From Chiridota heheva (taxonomy: Eukaryota; Echinodermata; Holothuroidea; Apodida; Chiridotidae): 64,000 bases of DNA. This document shows positions 45,996 through 58,690 of the stretch, one piece after another. Each line of letters begins with the position of its first letter. Position 1 is the first letter of the stretch. A program made the translations under genes and the position numbers. The DNA lies in the NCBI GenBank assembly GCA_020152595.1, contig JAIGNY010002805.1, positions 382,501-446,500 of the forward strand. Direction: 5' to 3'. The notes under the pieces were generated by a model. It saw nothing but the letters and a program-made list of their open reading frames with translations. It was not told the origin of the DNA and did not search any database.

Positions 45996-48900
45996 CAGTC
46001 TTACTGCTATCACCTAATGGGTATGATTTCATGTTGTCCCTAATGAAGTCTTACTGCTATCACCTAATGGGTATGTTTTTATGTTGTCCCTGATGCAGTC
46101 TTACTGCTATCACCTAATGGGTATAAGTTCATGAATCCCTAATGCAGTCCACTGCTATCACCTAATGGGTATGATTTCATGTTGTCCCTGATGCAGTCTT
46201 ACTTCTATCACCTAATTTAATTTCATGTTATCCCTGCTGCAGTCTAACTGCTATCACCTAACAGGTATAATTTCATGTTATCCCTTTCTAACATATCACC
46301 TAATCAGGTATAATTTCATGTTATTTGCAGTCTAACTGCTATCACCTAACAGGTATAATTTCATGTTATCCCTGCTGCAGTCTTTTGCTATCACCTAATG
46401 GTATAATTTCATGTTAATGCAGTCTGACTGCTATCACCTAATAGGTATAATTTCATGTTATCCCTGATGCAGTCTTACTGCTATCACCTAATAGGTGTAA
46501 TTTCATGTTATCCCTGATGCAGTCTTACTGCTATCACTTAACAGGTATAATTTCATGTTGTCCCTGCTGCAGTCTAACTGCTATCACCTAACAGGTATAA
46601 TTTCATGTTATCCCTGCTGCAGTCTAACTGCTATCACCCAACAGGTATAATTTCATGTTATCCCTGCTGCAGTCTAACTGCTATCACCTAATAGGTAAAA
46701 TTTCATGTTATCCCTGATGCAGTCTAACTGCTATCACCTAACAGGTATAATTTCATGTTATCCCTGCTGCAGTCTAACTGCTATCACCTAATAGGTATAA
46801 TTTCATGTTATCCCTGATGCAGTCTAACTGCTATCACCTAATGGGTATGATTTCATGTTGTCCCTGCTGCAGTCTAACTGCTATCACCTAATAGGTATAA
46901 TTTCATGTTATCCCTGATGCAGTCTAACTGCTATCACCTAACAGGTATAATTTCATGTTGTCCCTGATGCAGTCTTACTGCTATCACCTAATAGGTATAA
47001 TTTCATGTTATCCCTGCTGCAGTCTAACTGCTATCACCTAATGGGTATGATTTCATGTTATCCCTGCTGCAGTCTAACTGCTATCACCTAATAGGTATAA
47101 TTTCATGTTATCCCTAATGCAGTATAACTGCTATCAACTAACAGGTATAATTTCATGTTGTCCCTGCTGCAGTCTAACTGCTATCACCTAACAGGTATAA
47201 TTTCATGTTATCCCTGCTGCAGTCTAACTGCTATCACCTAATAGGTATAATTTCATGTTATCCCTGCTGCAGTCTAACTGCTATCACCTAATGGGTATGA
47301 TTTCATGTTGTCCCTGCTGCAGTCTTACTGCTATCACCTAATGGGTATGATTTCATGTTATCCCTGATGCAGTCTAACTGCTATCACCTAACAGGTATAA
47401 TTTCATGTTATCCCTGATGCAGTCTTACTGCTATCACCTAATAGGTATAATTTCATGTTATCCCTGCTGCAGTCTTACTGCTATCACCTAACGGGTATGA
47501 TTTCATGTTATCCCTGCTGCAGTCTAACTGCTATCACCTAATAGGTATAATTTCATGTTATCCCTGCTGCAGTCTAACTGCTATCACCTAACAGGTATAA
47601 TTTCATGTTATCCCTGCTGCAGTCTAACTGCTATCACCTAACAGGTATAATTTCATGTTATCCCTGATGCAGTCTTACTACTATCACCTAATAGGTATAA
47701 TTTCATGTTATCCCTGCTGCAGTCTAATTGCTATCACCTAATAGGTATAATTTCATGTTATCCCTGATGCAGTCTAACTGCTATCACCTAATGGGTATGA
47801 GTTCATGTTGTCCCTAATGCAGTCTTACTGCTATCACCTAATGGGTATGATTTCATGTTGTCCCTAATGCAGTCTTACTGCTATCACCTAATGGGTATGA
47901 TTTCATGTTGTCCCTAATGCAGTCTTACTGCTATCACCTAATGGGTATGATTTCATGTTGTCCCTAATGCAGTCTTACTCCTATTACCTAATGGGTATGA
48001 TTTCATGTTGTCCCTAATGCAGTCTTACTGCTATCACCTAATGGGTATGATTTCATGTTGTCCCTAATGCAGTCTTAATGCTATCACCTATGGGTATGAT
48101 TTCATGTTGTCCCTAATGCAGTCTTACTGCTATCACCTAATGGGTATGATTTCATGTTGTCCCTAATGCAGTCTTACTGCTATCACCTAATGGGTATGAT
48201 TTCATGTTGTCCCTAATGCAGTCTTACTGCTATCACCTAATGGGTATGATTTCATGTTGTCCCTGCTGCAGTCTAACTGCTATCACCTAATGGGTATGAT
48301 TTCATGTTGTCCCTAATGCAGTCTTAATGCTATCACCTATGGGTATGATTTCATGTTGTCCCTGCTGCAGTCTAACTGCTATCACCTAATGGGTATGATT
48401 TCATGTTGTCCCTAATGCAGTCTTACTGCTATCACCTAATGGGTATGATTTCATGTTGTCCCTAATGCAGTCTTAATGCTATCACCTATGGGTATGATTT
48501 CATGTTGTCCCTAATGCAGTCTTACTGCTATCACCTAATGGGTATGAGTTCATGTTGTCCCTAATGCAGTCTTACTGCTATCACCTAATGGGTATGATTT
48601 CATGTTGTCCCTAATGCAGTCTTAATGCTATCACCTAATGGGTATGATTTCATGTTGTCCCTAATGCAGTCTTAATGCTATCACCTAATGGGTATGATTT
48701 CATGTTGTCCCTAATGCAGTCTTACTGCTATCACCTAATGGGTATGAGTTCATGTTGTCCCTAATGCAATCTTACTGCTATCACCTAATGGGTATGATTT
48801 CATGTTGTCCCTAATGCAGTCTTACTGCTATCACCTAATGGGTATGATTTCATGTTGTCCCTAATGCAGTCTTACTGCTATCACCTAATGGGTATGATTT

Positions 48901-50567
48901 CATGTTGTCCCTAATGCAGTCTTAATGCTATCACCTATGGGTATGATTTCATGTTGTCCCTAATGCAGTCTTACTGCTATCACCTAATGGGTATGATTTC
49001 ATGTTGTCCCTAATGCAGTCTTAATGCTATCACCTAATGGGTATGATTTCATGTTGTCCCTAATGCAGTCTTAATGCTATCACCTATGGGTATGATTTCA
49101 TGTTGTCCCTAATGCAGTCTTACTGCTATCACCTAATGGGTATGAGTTCATGTTGTCCCTAATGCAATCTTACTGCTATCACCTAATGGGTATGATTTCA
49201 TGTTGTCCCTAATGCAGTCTTAATGCTATCACCTAATGGGTATGATTTCATGTTGTCCCTAATGCAGTCTTACTGCTATCACCTAATGGGTATGAGTTCA
49301 TGTTGTCCCTAATGCAATCTTACTGCTATCACCTAATGGGTATGATTTCATGTTGTCCCTAATGCAGTCTTAATGCTATCACCTAATGGGTATGATTTCA
49401 TGTTGTCCCTAATGCAGTCTAACTGCTATCACCTAATGGGTATGATTTCATGTTGTCCCTAATGCAGTCTTACTGCTATCACCTAATGGGTATGATTTCA
49501 TGTTGTCCCTAATGCAGTCTTACTGCTATCACCTAATGGGTATGATTTCATGTTGTCCCTAATGCAGTCTTACTGCTATCACCTAATGGGTATGATTTCA
49601 TGTTGTCCCTAATGCAGTCTTAATGCTATCACCTATGGGTATGATTTCATGTTGTCCCTAATGCAGTCTTACTGCTATCACCTAATGGGTATGAGTTCAT
49701 GTTATCCCTGCTGCAGTCTTACTGTTATCACCTAATGGGTATGAGTTCATGTTGTTCCTGATGCAGTCTTACTGCTATCACCTATGGGTATGATTTCATG
49801 TTGTCCCTAATGCAGTCTTACTGCTATCACCTAATGGGTATGATTTCATGTTGTCCCTAATGCAGTCTTACTGCTATCACCTAATGGGTATGATTTCATG
49901 TTGTCCCTAATGCAGTCTTACTGCTATCACCTAATGGGTATGAGTTCATGTTATCCCTGCTGCAGTCTTACTGCTATCACCTAATGGGTATGAGTTCATG
50001 TTGTTCCTGATGCAGTCTTAATGCTATCACCTATGGGTATGATTTCATGTTGTCCCTAATGCAGTCTTACTGCTATCACCTAATGGGTATGAGTTCATGT
50101 TATCCCTGCTGCAGTCTTACTGCTATCACCTAATGGGTATGAGTTCATGTTGTCCCTGATGCAGTCTTACTGCTATCACCTAATGGGTATGAGTTCATGT
50201 TGTCCCTAATGCAGTCTTACTGCTATCACCTAATGGGTATGAGTTCATGTTGTTCCTGATGCAGTCTTAATGCTATCACCTATGGGTATGATTTCATGTT
50301 GTCCCTAATGCAGTCTTACTGCTATCACCTAATGGGTATGAGTTCATGTTATCCCTGCTGCAGTCTTACTGCTATCACCTAATGGGTATGAGTTCATGTT
50401 GTTCCTGATGCAGTCTTACTGCTATCACCTATGGGTATGATTTCATGTTGTTCCTGATGCAGTCTTACTGCTATCACCTAATGGGTATGATTTCATGTTG
50501 TCCCTAATGCAGTCTAACTGCTATCACCTAATGGGTATGATTTCATGTTGTCCCTAATGCAGTGTTA
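45983..50567. repeat. 50-bp minisatellite between LINE ORF1 and ORF2
   Basis: About 92 units of 50 bp: TGATTTCATGTTGTCCCTAA, TGCAGTCTTACTGCTATCAC, CTAATGGGTA. Three sequence domains are visible: about 46240-47780 mainly ATAGGTATAATTTCATGTTA with CCTGCTGCAGTCTAAC; about 47780-49690 mainly ATGGGTATGATTTCATGTTG with CCTAATGCAGTCTTAC; about 49690-50450 a mixture ordered as a three-unit higher-order repeat of about 149 bp. The first units (45983-46200) are the most diverged. The array starts within ORF1 codons and ends about 45 bp before the ORF2 start. Confidence 0.97.
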
Positions 50568-50610
50568 TTGCTCTGCATCTTCATGTATATGTTGATTCCT
50601 CTCCCTCTCT

Positions 50611-51370
50611 ATGAGTAGCCTAAAGTTTTGTTCTTTTAACATCCGAGGTATGCGGGACAACAAAAAAAGAAGATAAATATTTGCATATTTTCACAAGCAA
50701 TATTATGATTTCATATTTTAGCAGGAAACGCATTCTACTCCCTTCAATGATCATTTCTGGTCCAATGAATGGGGTGGTAGTTTATTTCTCGCCCATGGTA
50801 CAAACCTTAGTAGGGTCTTGCTAATTTGGTAAAACCATCAGTCACCTTTTCCCTAAACAACATTATCAAGCATAATGATGGTTATTTTATCTTTCTTGTT
50901 ATTACAGTGAACGGATTGCATCTTGTGTTAGTCAATATTTATGGTCCAAATCGTGATAATTACTTCATCTGTTTCTGACCATATTTCTAGTACTGTTAAT
51001 ATTTGGGATTTCATCATTTGGGGAGGGGACTTCAATTTTGTAATGAACTTAGCTTTGGATAATAAGGGGGGGCTTGCCACATACCAATTCTTATGTTCGA
51101 TCTTCTGTAATCTATTTTATGCAACTTTTTGACCTAATTGATATCTGGCATTAGCGCAACCTGAAAAGCCATCTTTATTTGTGGCATTCTAACATAGATA
51201 ACTTTATTCATTGTAGGTTAGATTTTTTATCATATTACGTCATTTAAGGAACTTGGTTACTGATTCTAGTATGTCCTATTTTTGGCTCTGGTCATTCCAG
51301 TATTTCTTTATCTTTATCCATAGGCAGTAAAAGGGGTAAGGGGATCTGGAAAATTAAATACTTCCTTGCT
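50611..51370 (+). pseudogene. LINE ORF2 N-terminus: apurinic-type endonuclease
   Basis: Opens with ATG at 50611, MSSLKFCSFNIRGMRDNKKRR, the start typical of L1/Tx1 ORF2 endonuclease. A TAG then precedes QETHS (50722-50736) where Leu is usual; SNEWGGSLFLAHGTNLSR follows, then VNIYGPNRDNY and IIWGGDFNFVMNLALDNKGG (about 51008-51066), which carry the metal-site Asp-Asn. LIDIWRNL and CRLDF-like pieces come next. The final catalytic SDH motif reads GSGHSSISLSL (51284-51316), so Asp is replaced by Gly. GKGIWKIKYFL ends the domain. Several stops are present; inactive. Confidence 0.85.
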
Positions 51371-51639
51371 TCAAGGTAATACTTAATGTTGACCTTATAA
51401 AAAACACAGTGAATAACACTGTGTTATCTAATCAGAACCTTAATCCTGCATCACTTTGGGAATTATGTAAACTGAATATCAGAACATATTTGATAGCGTA
51501 TTCCTAGTCTAAGGCTAAGCATCATAATCATCAGGAACGTAAGTTAATTGAAAAATTTCAGCCTTAGAACAATTAATAGTTATAACCCCTTTTGTTGAAA
51601 TTCAGACTCGGTTAAATGACGCCAGAAATCCATAAGAAC

Positions 51640-52156
51640 TGTTTTACGAACATAAACTTAAAGGTATGATAAATAGATCCAGGGCAAGGTGGCTGCAAGA
51701 GGGGGATACAAATACTCACCACTTTTTAAATCTAGAAAAGAGGAATAAAGAGTTTAATACAATTTAAGGAGCTCATTTTTGATAATAATGTTACTATTTT
51801 TAATCCCGAGGATATCTTGAATGAGGCAAATTTCTTTTATAAAAATCTCTGCACTGAAAATCATAATGTTTCTTTTGACATTTTTTGTAATAACTTGAAT
51901 GTTGATCATATTAAGTTAGCTGATGTGCAGAAAGATTCATGTGATAGCCTTTTAACTTTTAATGAGTGTAAGAACTTTTTGTTCTATATGTCCGTCAATA
52001 AGTCCCCTGGCTCTGACGACCTCCCTACTAAATTCTATAAAATGTTTTGGAACGATATTGGTGATCTCATTGTTAATTCTTTTAATTATGCATTTCATTC
52101 AGGCCAGATATCTGATGAACAGGGCAGGGAGTGTATAACTATGATTCCAAAACATT
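51640..52156 (+). pseudogene. LINE ORF2 linker and N-terminal reverse transcriptase
   Basis: From about 51660 the frame reads LKGMINRSRARWLQEGDTNT then HHFLNLEKRNKEFNTI, the conserved linker before the RT. From 51817 an open frame gives EANFFYKNLCTENHNVSFDI, LLTFNECKNFLFYMSVNKSP, GSDDLPTKFYKMFWNDIGDL and HSGQISDEQGRECITMIPKH, which are RT motifs 0 and 1 (NKSPGSDGLPxEFYK). At MIPKHSK the coding sequence passes directly, in frame, into the 18-bp array. Confidence 0.88.
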
Positions 52157-55100
52157 CAAAATACCCTAGGTATATTAAATACCCTGGGTATATTAAATAC
52201 CCTAGGTATATTGAATACCTAGGTTTATCAAATACCCTAGGTATATCAAATGCCCTAGGTATATTAAATACCCTAGGTATATTAAATACCTTAGGTATAT
52301 TAAATACCCTATGTATATTAAATACCCTAGGTATATTGAATACCCTAGGTTTATCAAATACCCTAGGTATATCAAATACCCTAGGTATATTAAATACCTT
52401 AGGTATATTAAATACCCTATGTATATTAAATACCTAGGTATATTGAATACCTAGGTTTATCAAATACCTAGGTATATCAAAATACCTAGGTATATTAAAT
52501 ACCCTAGGTATATTGAATGCCCTAGGTTTATCAAATGCCCTAGGTATATTAAATACCCTAGGTATATTGAATACCCTAGGTATATTGAATACCCTAGGTA
52601 TATCAAATACCCTAGGTATATCAAATACCCTAGGTATATTAAATACCTAGGTATATTGAATACCCTAGGTTTATCAAATACCCTAGGTATATTAAATACC
52701 CTAGGTATATTGAATACCCTAGGTATATCAAATACCTAGGTATATCAAATACCCTAGGTATATTAAATACCCTATGTATATTAAATACCCTAGGTATATT
52801 GAATACCCTAGGTTTATCAAATACCCTAGGTATATCAAATACCCTAGGTATATTAAATACCCTATGTATATTAAATACCCTAGGTTTATTGAATACCCTA
52901 TGTATATTAAATACCTAGGTATATTGAATGCCTAGGTTTATCAAATACCCTAGGTATATTAAATACCTAGGTATATTGAATACCTAGGTATATCAAATAC
53001 CCTAGGTATATCAAATGCCCTAGGTATATTAAATACCCTAGGTATATTGAATACCCTAGGTTTATCAAATACCCTAGGTATATTAAATACCTAGGTATAT
53101 TGAATACCCTAGGTATATCAAATACCCTAGGTATATCAAATACCCTAGGTATATTAAATACCCTATGTATATTAAATACCCTAGGTATATTGAATACCCT
53201 AGGTTTATCAAATACCCTAGGTATATCAAATACCTAGGTATATTAAATACCCAGGTATATTAAATACCCTAGGTATATTGAATACCCTAGGTTTATCAAA
53301 TACCCTAGGTATATCAAATACCCTAGGTATATTAAATACCCTATGTATATTAAATACCCTAGGTATATTGAATACCTAGGTTTATCAAATACCTAGGTAT
53401 ATCAAATACCCTAGGTATATTAAATACCCTATGTATATTAAATACCCTATGTTTATCAAATACCCTAGGTATATTAAATACCCTAGGTATATTGAATACC
53501 TAGGTTTATCAAATACCCTAGGTATATTGAATACCCTAGGTATATTGAATACCTAGGTATATTGAATACCCTAGGTATATTAAATACCCTAGGTTTATCA
53601 AATACCCTAGGTATATTGAATACCCTAGGTATATTGAATACCCTAGGTTTATCAAATACCTAGGTATATTAAATACCCTAGGTATATCAAATACCTAGGT
53701 TTATCAAATACCCTATGTATATTAAATACCCTAGGTATATTGAATACCCTAGGTTTATCAAATACCCTAGGTATATTAAATAGCCCTAGGTATATTGAAT
53801 ACCCTAGGTATATCAAATACCCTAGGTATATCAAATACCCTAGGTATATTGAATACCCTAGGTATATTGAATACCCTAGGTATATTGAATACCCTAGGTA
53901 TATTAAATACCCTAGGTTTATCAAATACCCTAGGTATATTGAATACCTAGGTATATTGAATACCCTAGGTTTATCAAATACCCTATGTATATTAAATACC
54001 TAGGTATATTGAATACCCTAGGTATATCAAATACCCTAGGTTTATCAAATACCTAGGTATATTGAATACCCTAGGTATATTGAATACCCTAGGTATATTG
54101 AATACCTAGGTATATTAAATACCCTAGGTTTATCAAATACCTAGGTATATTGAATACCCTAGGTATATTGAATACCCTAGGTTTATCAAATACCTAGGTA
54201 TATTAAATACCCTAGGTATATCAAATACCCTAGGTTTATCAAATACCCTATGTATATTAAATACCCTAGGTATATTGAATACCCTAGGTTTATCAAATAC
54301 CCTAGGTATATTAAATACCCTAGGTATATTGAATACCCTAGGTATATCAAATACCTAGGTATATCAAATACCCTAGGTATATTAAATACCCTATGTATAT
54401 TAAATACCCTAGGTATTTGAATACCCTAGGTTTATCAAATACCCTAGGTATATCAAATACCCTAGGTATATTAAATACCCTAGGTATATTGAATACCCTA
54501 GGTTTATCAAATACCCTAGGTATATTAAATACCCTATGTATATTAAATACCTTAGGTATATTGAATACCCTAGGTTTATCAAATACCCTAGGTATATCAA
54601 ATACCCTAGGTATATTAAATACCCTAGGTATATTGAATACCCTAGGTTTATCAAATACCCTAGGTATATCAAATACCCTAGGTATATTAAATACCCTAGG
54701 TATATTGAATACCCTAGGTTTATCAAATACCTAGGTATATCAAATACCCTAGGTATATCAAATACCCTAGGTATATTAAATACCTAGGTATATTGAATGC
54801 CTAGGTTTATCAAATACCCTAGGTATATTGAATACCCTAGGTATATTGAATACCCTAGGTATATTGAATACCCTAGGTATATTGAATACCCTAGGTTTAT
54901 CAAATACCTAGGTATATCAAATACCCTAGGTATATTAAATACCCTAGGTATATTGAATACCCTAGGTTTATCAAATACCCTAGGTATATCAAATACCCTA
55001 GGTATATTAAATACCCTAGGTATATTGAATACCCTAGGTTTATCAAATACCTAGGTATATTAAATACCTAGGTATATTGAATACCTAGGTATATCAAATA

Positions 55101-56111
55101 CCCTAGGTATATCAAATACCCTAGGTATATTAAATGCCCTATGTATATTAAATACCTAGGTATATTGAATACCTAGGTTTATCAAATACCCTAGGTATAT
55201 CAAATACCTAGGTATATTAAATACCCTAGGTATATTGAATACCTAGGTTTATCAAATACCCTAGGTATATTAAATACCCTAGGTATATTGAATACCCTAG
55301 GTATATTGAATACCTAGGTATATCAAATACCCTAGGTTTATCAAATACCCTAGGTATATTAAATACCCTAGGTATATTGAATACCCTAGGTATATTAAAT
55401 ACCCTAGGTATATCAAATACCCTATGTATATTAAATACCCTAGGTATATTGAATACCCTAGGTATATCAAATACCCTAGGTATATCAAATACCCTAGGTA
55501 TATTAAATACCTTAGGTATATTAAATACCCTATGTATATTAAATACCTAGGTATATTAAATACCCTAGGTATATTGAATACCTAGGTTTATCAAATACCC
55601 TAGGTATATCAAATACCCTAGGTATATTAAATACCCTAGGTATATTAAATACCTTAGGTATATTAAATACCCTATGTATATTAAATGCCTAGGTATATTA
55701 AATACCTTTGGGTATATTAAATACCCTATGTATATTAAATACCTAGGTATATTAAATACCCTAGGTATATTAAATACCCTAGGTATATTGAATACCTAGG
55801 TTTATCAAATACCTAGGTATATCAAATACCCTAGGTATATTAAATACCCTAGGTATATTAAATACCTTAGGTATATTAAATACCCTATGTATATTAAATA
55901 CCCTAGGTATATTAAATACCCTAGGTATATTAAATACCCTAGGTATATTAAATACCCTAGGTATATTGAATACCTAGGTTTATCAAATACCCTAGGTATA
56001 TCAAATACCCTAGGTATATTAAATACCCTAGGTATATTAAATACCTTAGGTATATTAAATACCCTATGTATATTAAATACCCTAGGTATATTAAATACCC
56101 TAGGTATATTA
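52157..56111. repeat. 17/18-bp minisatellite inside the LINE reverse transcriptase
   Basis: About 220 units of AAATACCCTAGGTATATT (18 bp) or AAATACCTAGGTATATT (17 bp), with TATTAAA/TATTGAA/TATCAAA/TTATCAAA, CCTATG and CCTTAGG variants. The 17-bp form contains ATACCTAGGTAT, a perfect 12-bp palindrome. Near-palindromy and periods near six codons leave frames open on both strands (YPRYIK, NTLGI, YLGYSI translations), none a gene. Flanks on both sides are consecutive parts of one LINE reverse transcriptase. Confidence 0.97.
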
Positions 56112-56262
56112 AAAACTGGAGACAATTGCTCTATTAGATGTAGATTGTAAGATCGCATCAAAAGCCATAGCCTCTAGATTAAACTATGTACTTCCCGATA
56201 TAATAAGTAATGACCAAACTGGGGATCAAACCGGCTTTGTTAAAGGTCGTTCTATAGAGGGA
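56112..56262 (+). pseudogene. LINE ORF2 reverse transcriptase, segment after the array
   Basis: The last array unit runs in frame into KNWRQLLY, the NWRPISLL motif position. After a small frameshift LLDVDCKIASKAIASRLNYV, LPDIISNDQTGDQTGFVKGR and SIEG follow, matching RT motifs 2 and 2a (NxDYKIxxKxLAxRL ... QxGFVKGRxIxDNIR). The match breaks after SIEG, where a foreign segment begins. Confidence 0.88.
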
Positions 56263-56835
56263 TTTCACAACATGACTCTTAACTCATCTGGAAGCCATTT
56301 TGCAGGGCAAGCATCGTTGCGTTTCACGCGTCATTACACAGCTCAGTCACATCACACGTACAATGCATGCTAAACCTACCTACCAGTTCAGCGAATTTTA
56401 CTGTATACATTTTTTTTTTAGCTTCCAAATTTACTTCATATTTTCCTTACGTTTTTTATATTCATACGAAGAGTAAGTTTTACAATAATGCTATCTGATT
56501 GTTTGTTATACGCAGACAAAGCATACATAACTGATATAAAGTGCTCAGTGCAAATCCTAGTGTGAAGTGTAGGTTGAAAGCCGTTGCGTAACACAGATTT
56601 GATTTGATTTGATTGATTAATTTCCACACTAATCATGAGAATTTAACATCAAAGCTGTACATTCAGATAAAAAGATGATTGGTGGAGGTCTGAACGAGCT
56701 GTTGCTCTTACACAGCAGACCCCTTGTACAAAGAAACAAATTAAGAAAATTAGATAATGAAACTAATATATACAGAAAAAATACATATGAAACAAACAAT
56801 GATAATACCCCTACCCCAATGGTAAAAACATTTGA
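56263..56835. mobile_element. unidentified 570-bp insertion in the LINE
   Basis: LINE coding similarity stops after GRSIEG (about 56262) and resumes at LICDLISYCNDNSVPGTL (56836), with only a few codons of the family missing, so about 570 bp is foreign. It contains a (GATTT)n-like run at 56586-56617, suggesting the tail of a retroposed element. No clear inverted ends or target duplication were found. Confidence 0.5.
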
Positions 56836-58690
56836 CTTATTTGTGATCTTATTTCCTATTGTAATGATAATTCTGTCCCAGGTACTCTGCCTTTACTAGA
56901 CTTCGAGAAGGCTTTTGATTTTTTAGATTGGTCTTTTATCAAACAAACTCTTTCATACTTTAACTTTGGTTTTTTGTTTATTCAATGGATTTCGGTCTTT
57001 TATAGTAACGCATCCTCGTGTATCATTAATAATGGCTTCCTATCCAAGTATTTCAATGTTTCAAGAGACTTTCGTCAGGGATGTCTCTCAGCCCTTACTT
57101 ATTCATCATCTCTACTGACATTCTAAATATGTTGATTAATTCTAATGTATTATTTATTGTAATTATATTTATAATGATTATATTTATAATGATTATATTA
57201 AAGTCTCCTAATATGCAGATGACACTGTTCATGATGTACTTAACCATTTTAGGAATTTTTTTCTATTTGTAACGGTCAACTTACGTATTTGGGCATTTCT
57301 TTCACACACTATCACGATGACTTCTAACTATGTCCCAAAGCTGGCGAGAATTAAAAATATGTTGCAAACAAGGTCTACTCATGACCTAACCCCTATCAAC
57401 AAACTTCAAATTCTAAAATCTTCTGCTATTTCTCAATTGGTTTACTTTCTAACGATTCTTCTCAATTGGTTTACCTTCTAACGATTCTTCTCAATTGGTT
57501 TACCTTCTAACGGTTCTTCTCAATTGGTTTACCTTCTAACGGTTCTTCTCAATTGGTTTACCTTCTAACGGTTCTTCTCAATTAGTTTACCTTCTAACGG
57601 TTCTTCCCAACCCTCCCACCAACTTTTTTAATAATTTAAATTTTTTTTTCTTTTTTTTTGCTTTCATTTGAAACAAAAAGCCAGATAAGGTTAAAAGAAC
57701 TGTTTTGTGCAATAACAAATGTGATAGAGGCCTTCGTATGATTGATTTATTCAGTTTTTCCCAAAGTTTAAAATGTAAGTGGGTGAAGGTGTATTTAAAT
57801 GACGATTATAGATCATGGATATTGCTTTTTGACTATGAATTAAATAGATATGGTTCAAAATCCTTTTCAGCTGTAATTTTGCTAAGCATGATCTTGATGT
57901 TTCAAATCTTTTTATTCTTCATGTTTGCCAAGCATGGTCTAGTTATTCATTCATTATCCATGTAATAATAATTATGCTACTCAGTGTGTCCTTAGTAATT
58001 CTTACATTAAAATCGGTAACAAGTTATTGTTTAGTAAGCTCATGCTAAATGCAACTGTTTATTTTGTAAAAGACTTTTTCAATGATGCAAATTGTCCTCA
58101 CCATTATAATTCTTTTACTAACAATCATATCTTGCGGAACTTTCCGTTTACAGTTTTCTTTAGTATTATAAATGCTATCCCGACCATTTGAAAAAATAAT
58201 CTTCACCCAATTCATATGTGTAATGACGACACTCAACGTTTACTTCAATTTTCAGCTTCTTTGCATACTACTAAACATGTTTATCAGTCTTTAATGAGTA
58301 AAAGTGTATCAATTCTAACAGCACTTGGGAGCAGCACATTGATTGCCCAGTTGACTGGAAGATCATTGTTAAACTACCGTTCATTTCTGAAGACATACTA
58401 AGATTCATTATTTTCAATTTCGATTTTTACATAGAATCATAGGTAGAAATACATTTTGGTTTAAAATTGACTTCATTGTGTGACTCCCCACATTGTACAT
58501 TTTGTAATATGGAGGATAAAACTTTGGCACATTTAATTTGGTCATGTCCGAACATGTCTATGAATCTTTGTATTAAGCCAAATTTAAATATCAGCCAACT
58601 GATTGTTTTCTTTGGTTACTGTGGCATAAGATATACCAGCCCAAATGACAGTTTTTCTGCTCCATGCAAAATACTATATTTTGTAATGTA
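56836..58690 (+). pseudogene. LINE ORF2 catalytic reverse transcriptase and C-terminus
   Basis: LLDFEKAFDFLDW (about 56896-56931) carries the first catalytic Asp; LSYFNFGFLFIQWISVFYSN and INNGFLSKYFNVSRDFRQGC (to 57084) follow. After a frameshift MSLSPYLFIISTDILNMLIN continues, and after low-complexity ATTATATTTATA the box YADDT is intact at 57212-57226. LTYLGISFTHYHDD, SNYVPKLARIKNMLQTRSTH and LTPINKLQILKSSAISQLVY come next, then the 29-bp repeat, then LPNPPTNFFNNL. KPDKVKRTVLCNNKCDRGLR and FSQSLKCKWVKVYLNDDYRS are the thumb and connection. The C-terminal zinc motif is readable as SPHCTFCNMEDKTLAHLIWS with Cys, Cys, His, Cys near 58494, 58503, 58530 and 58545. Multiple frameshifts. Confidence 0.88.
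57429..57606. repeat. 29-bp minisatellite inside LINE ORF2
   Basis: Six units of 29 bp (TCTCAATTGGTTTACCTTCT plus AACGGTTCT). The first copy is the LINE codons for SQLVYFLTIL, and the sequence leaves the last copy into the expected LPNPPTNFF. Because 29 is not a multiple of three the expansion destroyed the frame. Confidence 0.93.

Noticed and set aside
52157-56150. Many frames of 60-118 codons on both strands (YPRYIK, YLGYLI, NTLGIS types)
   Set aside because: Translations of the near-palindromic 17/18-bp array.
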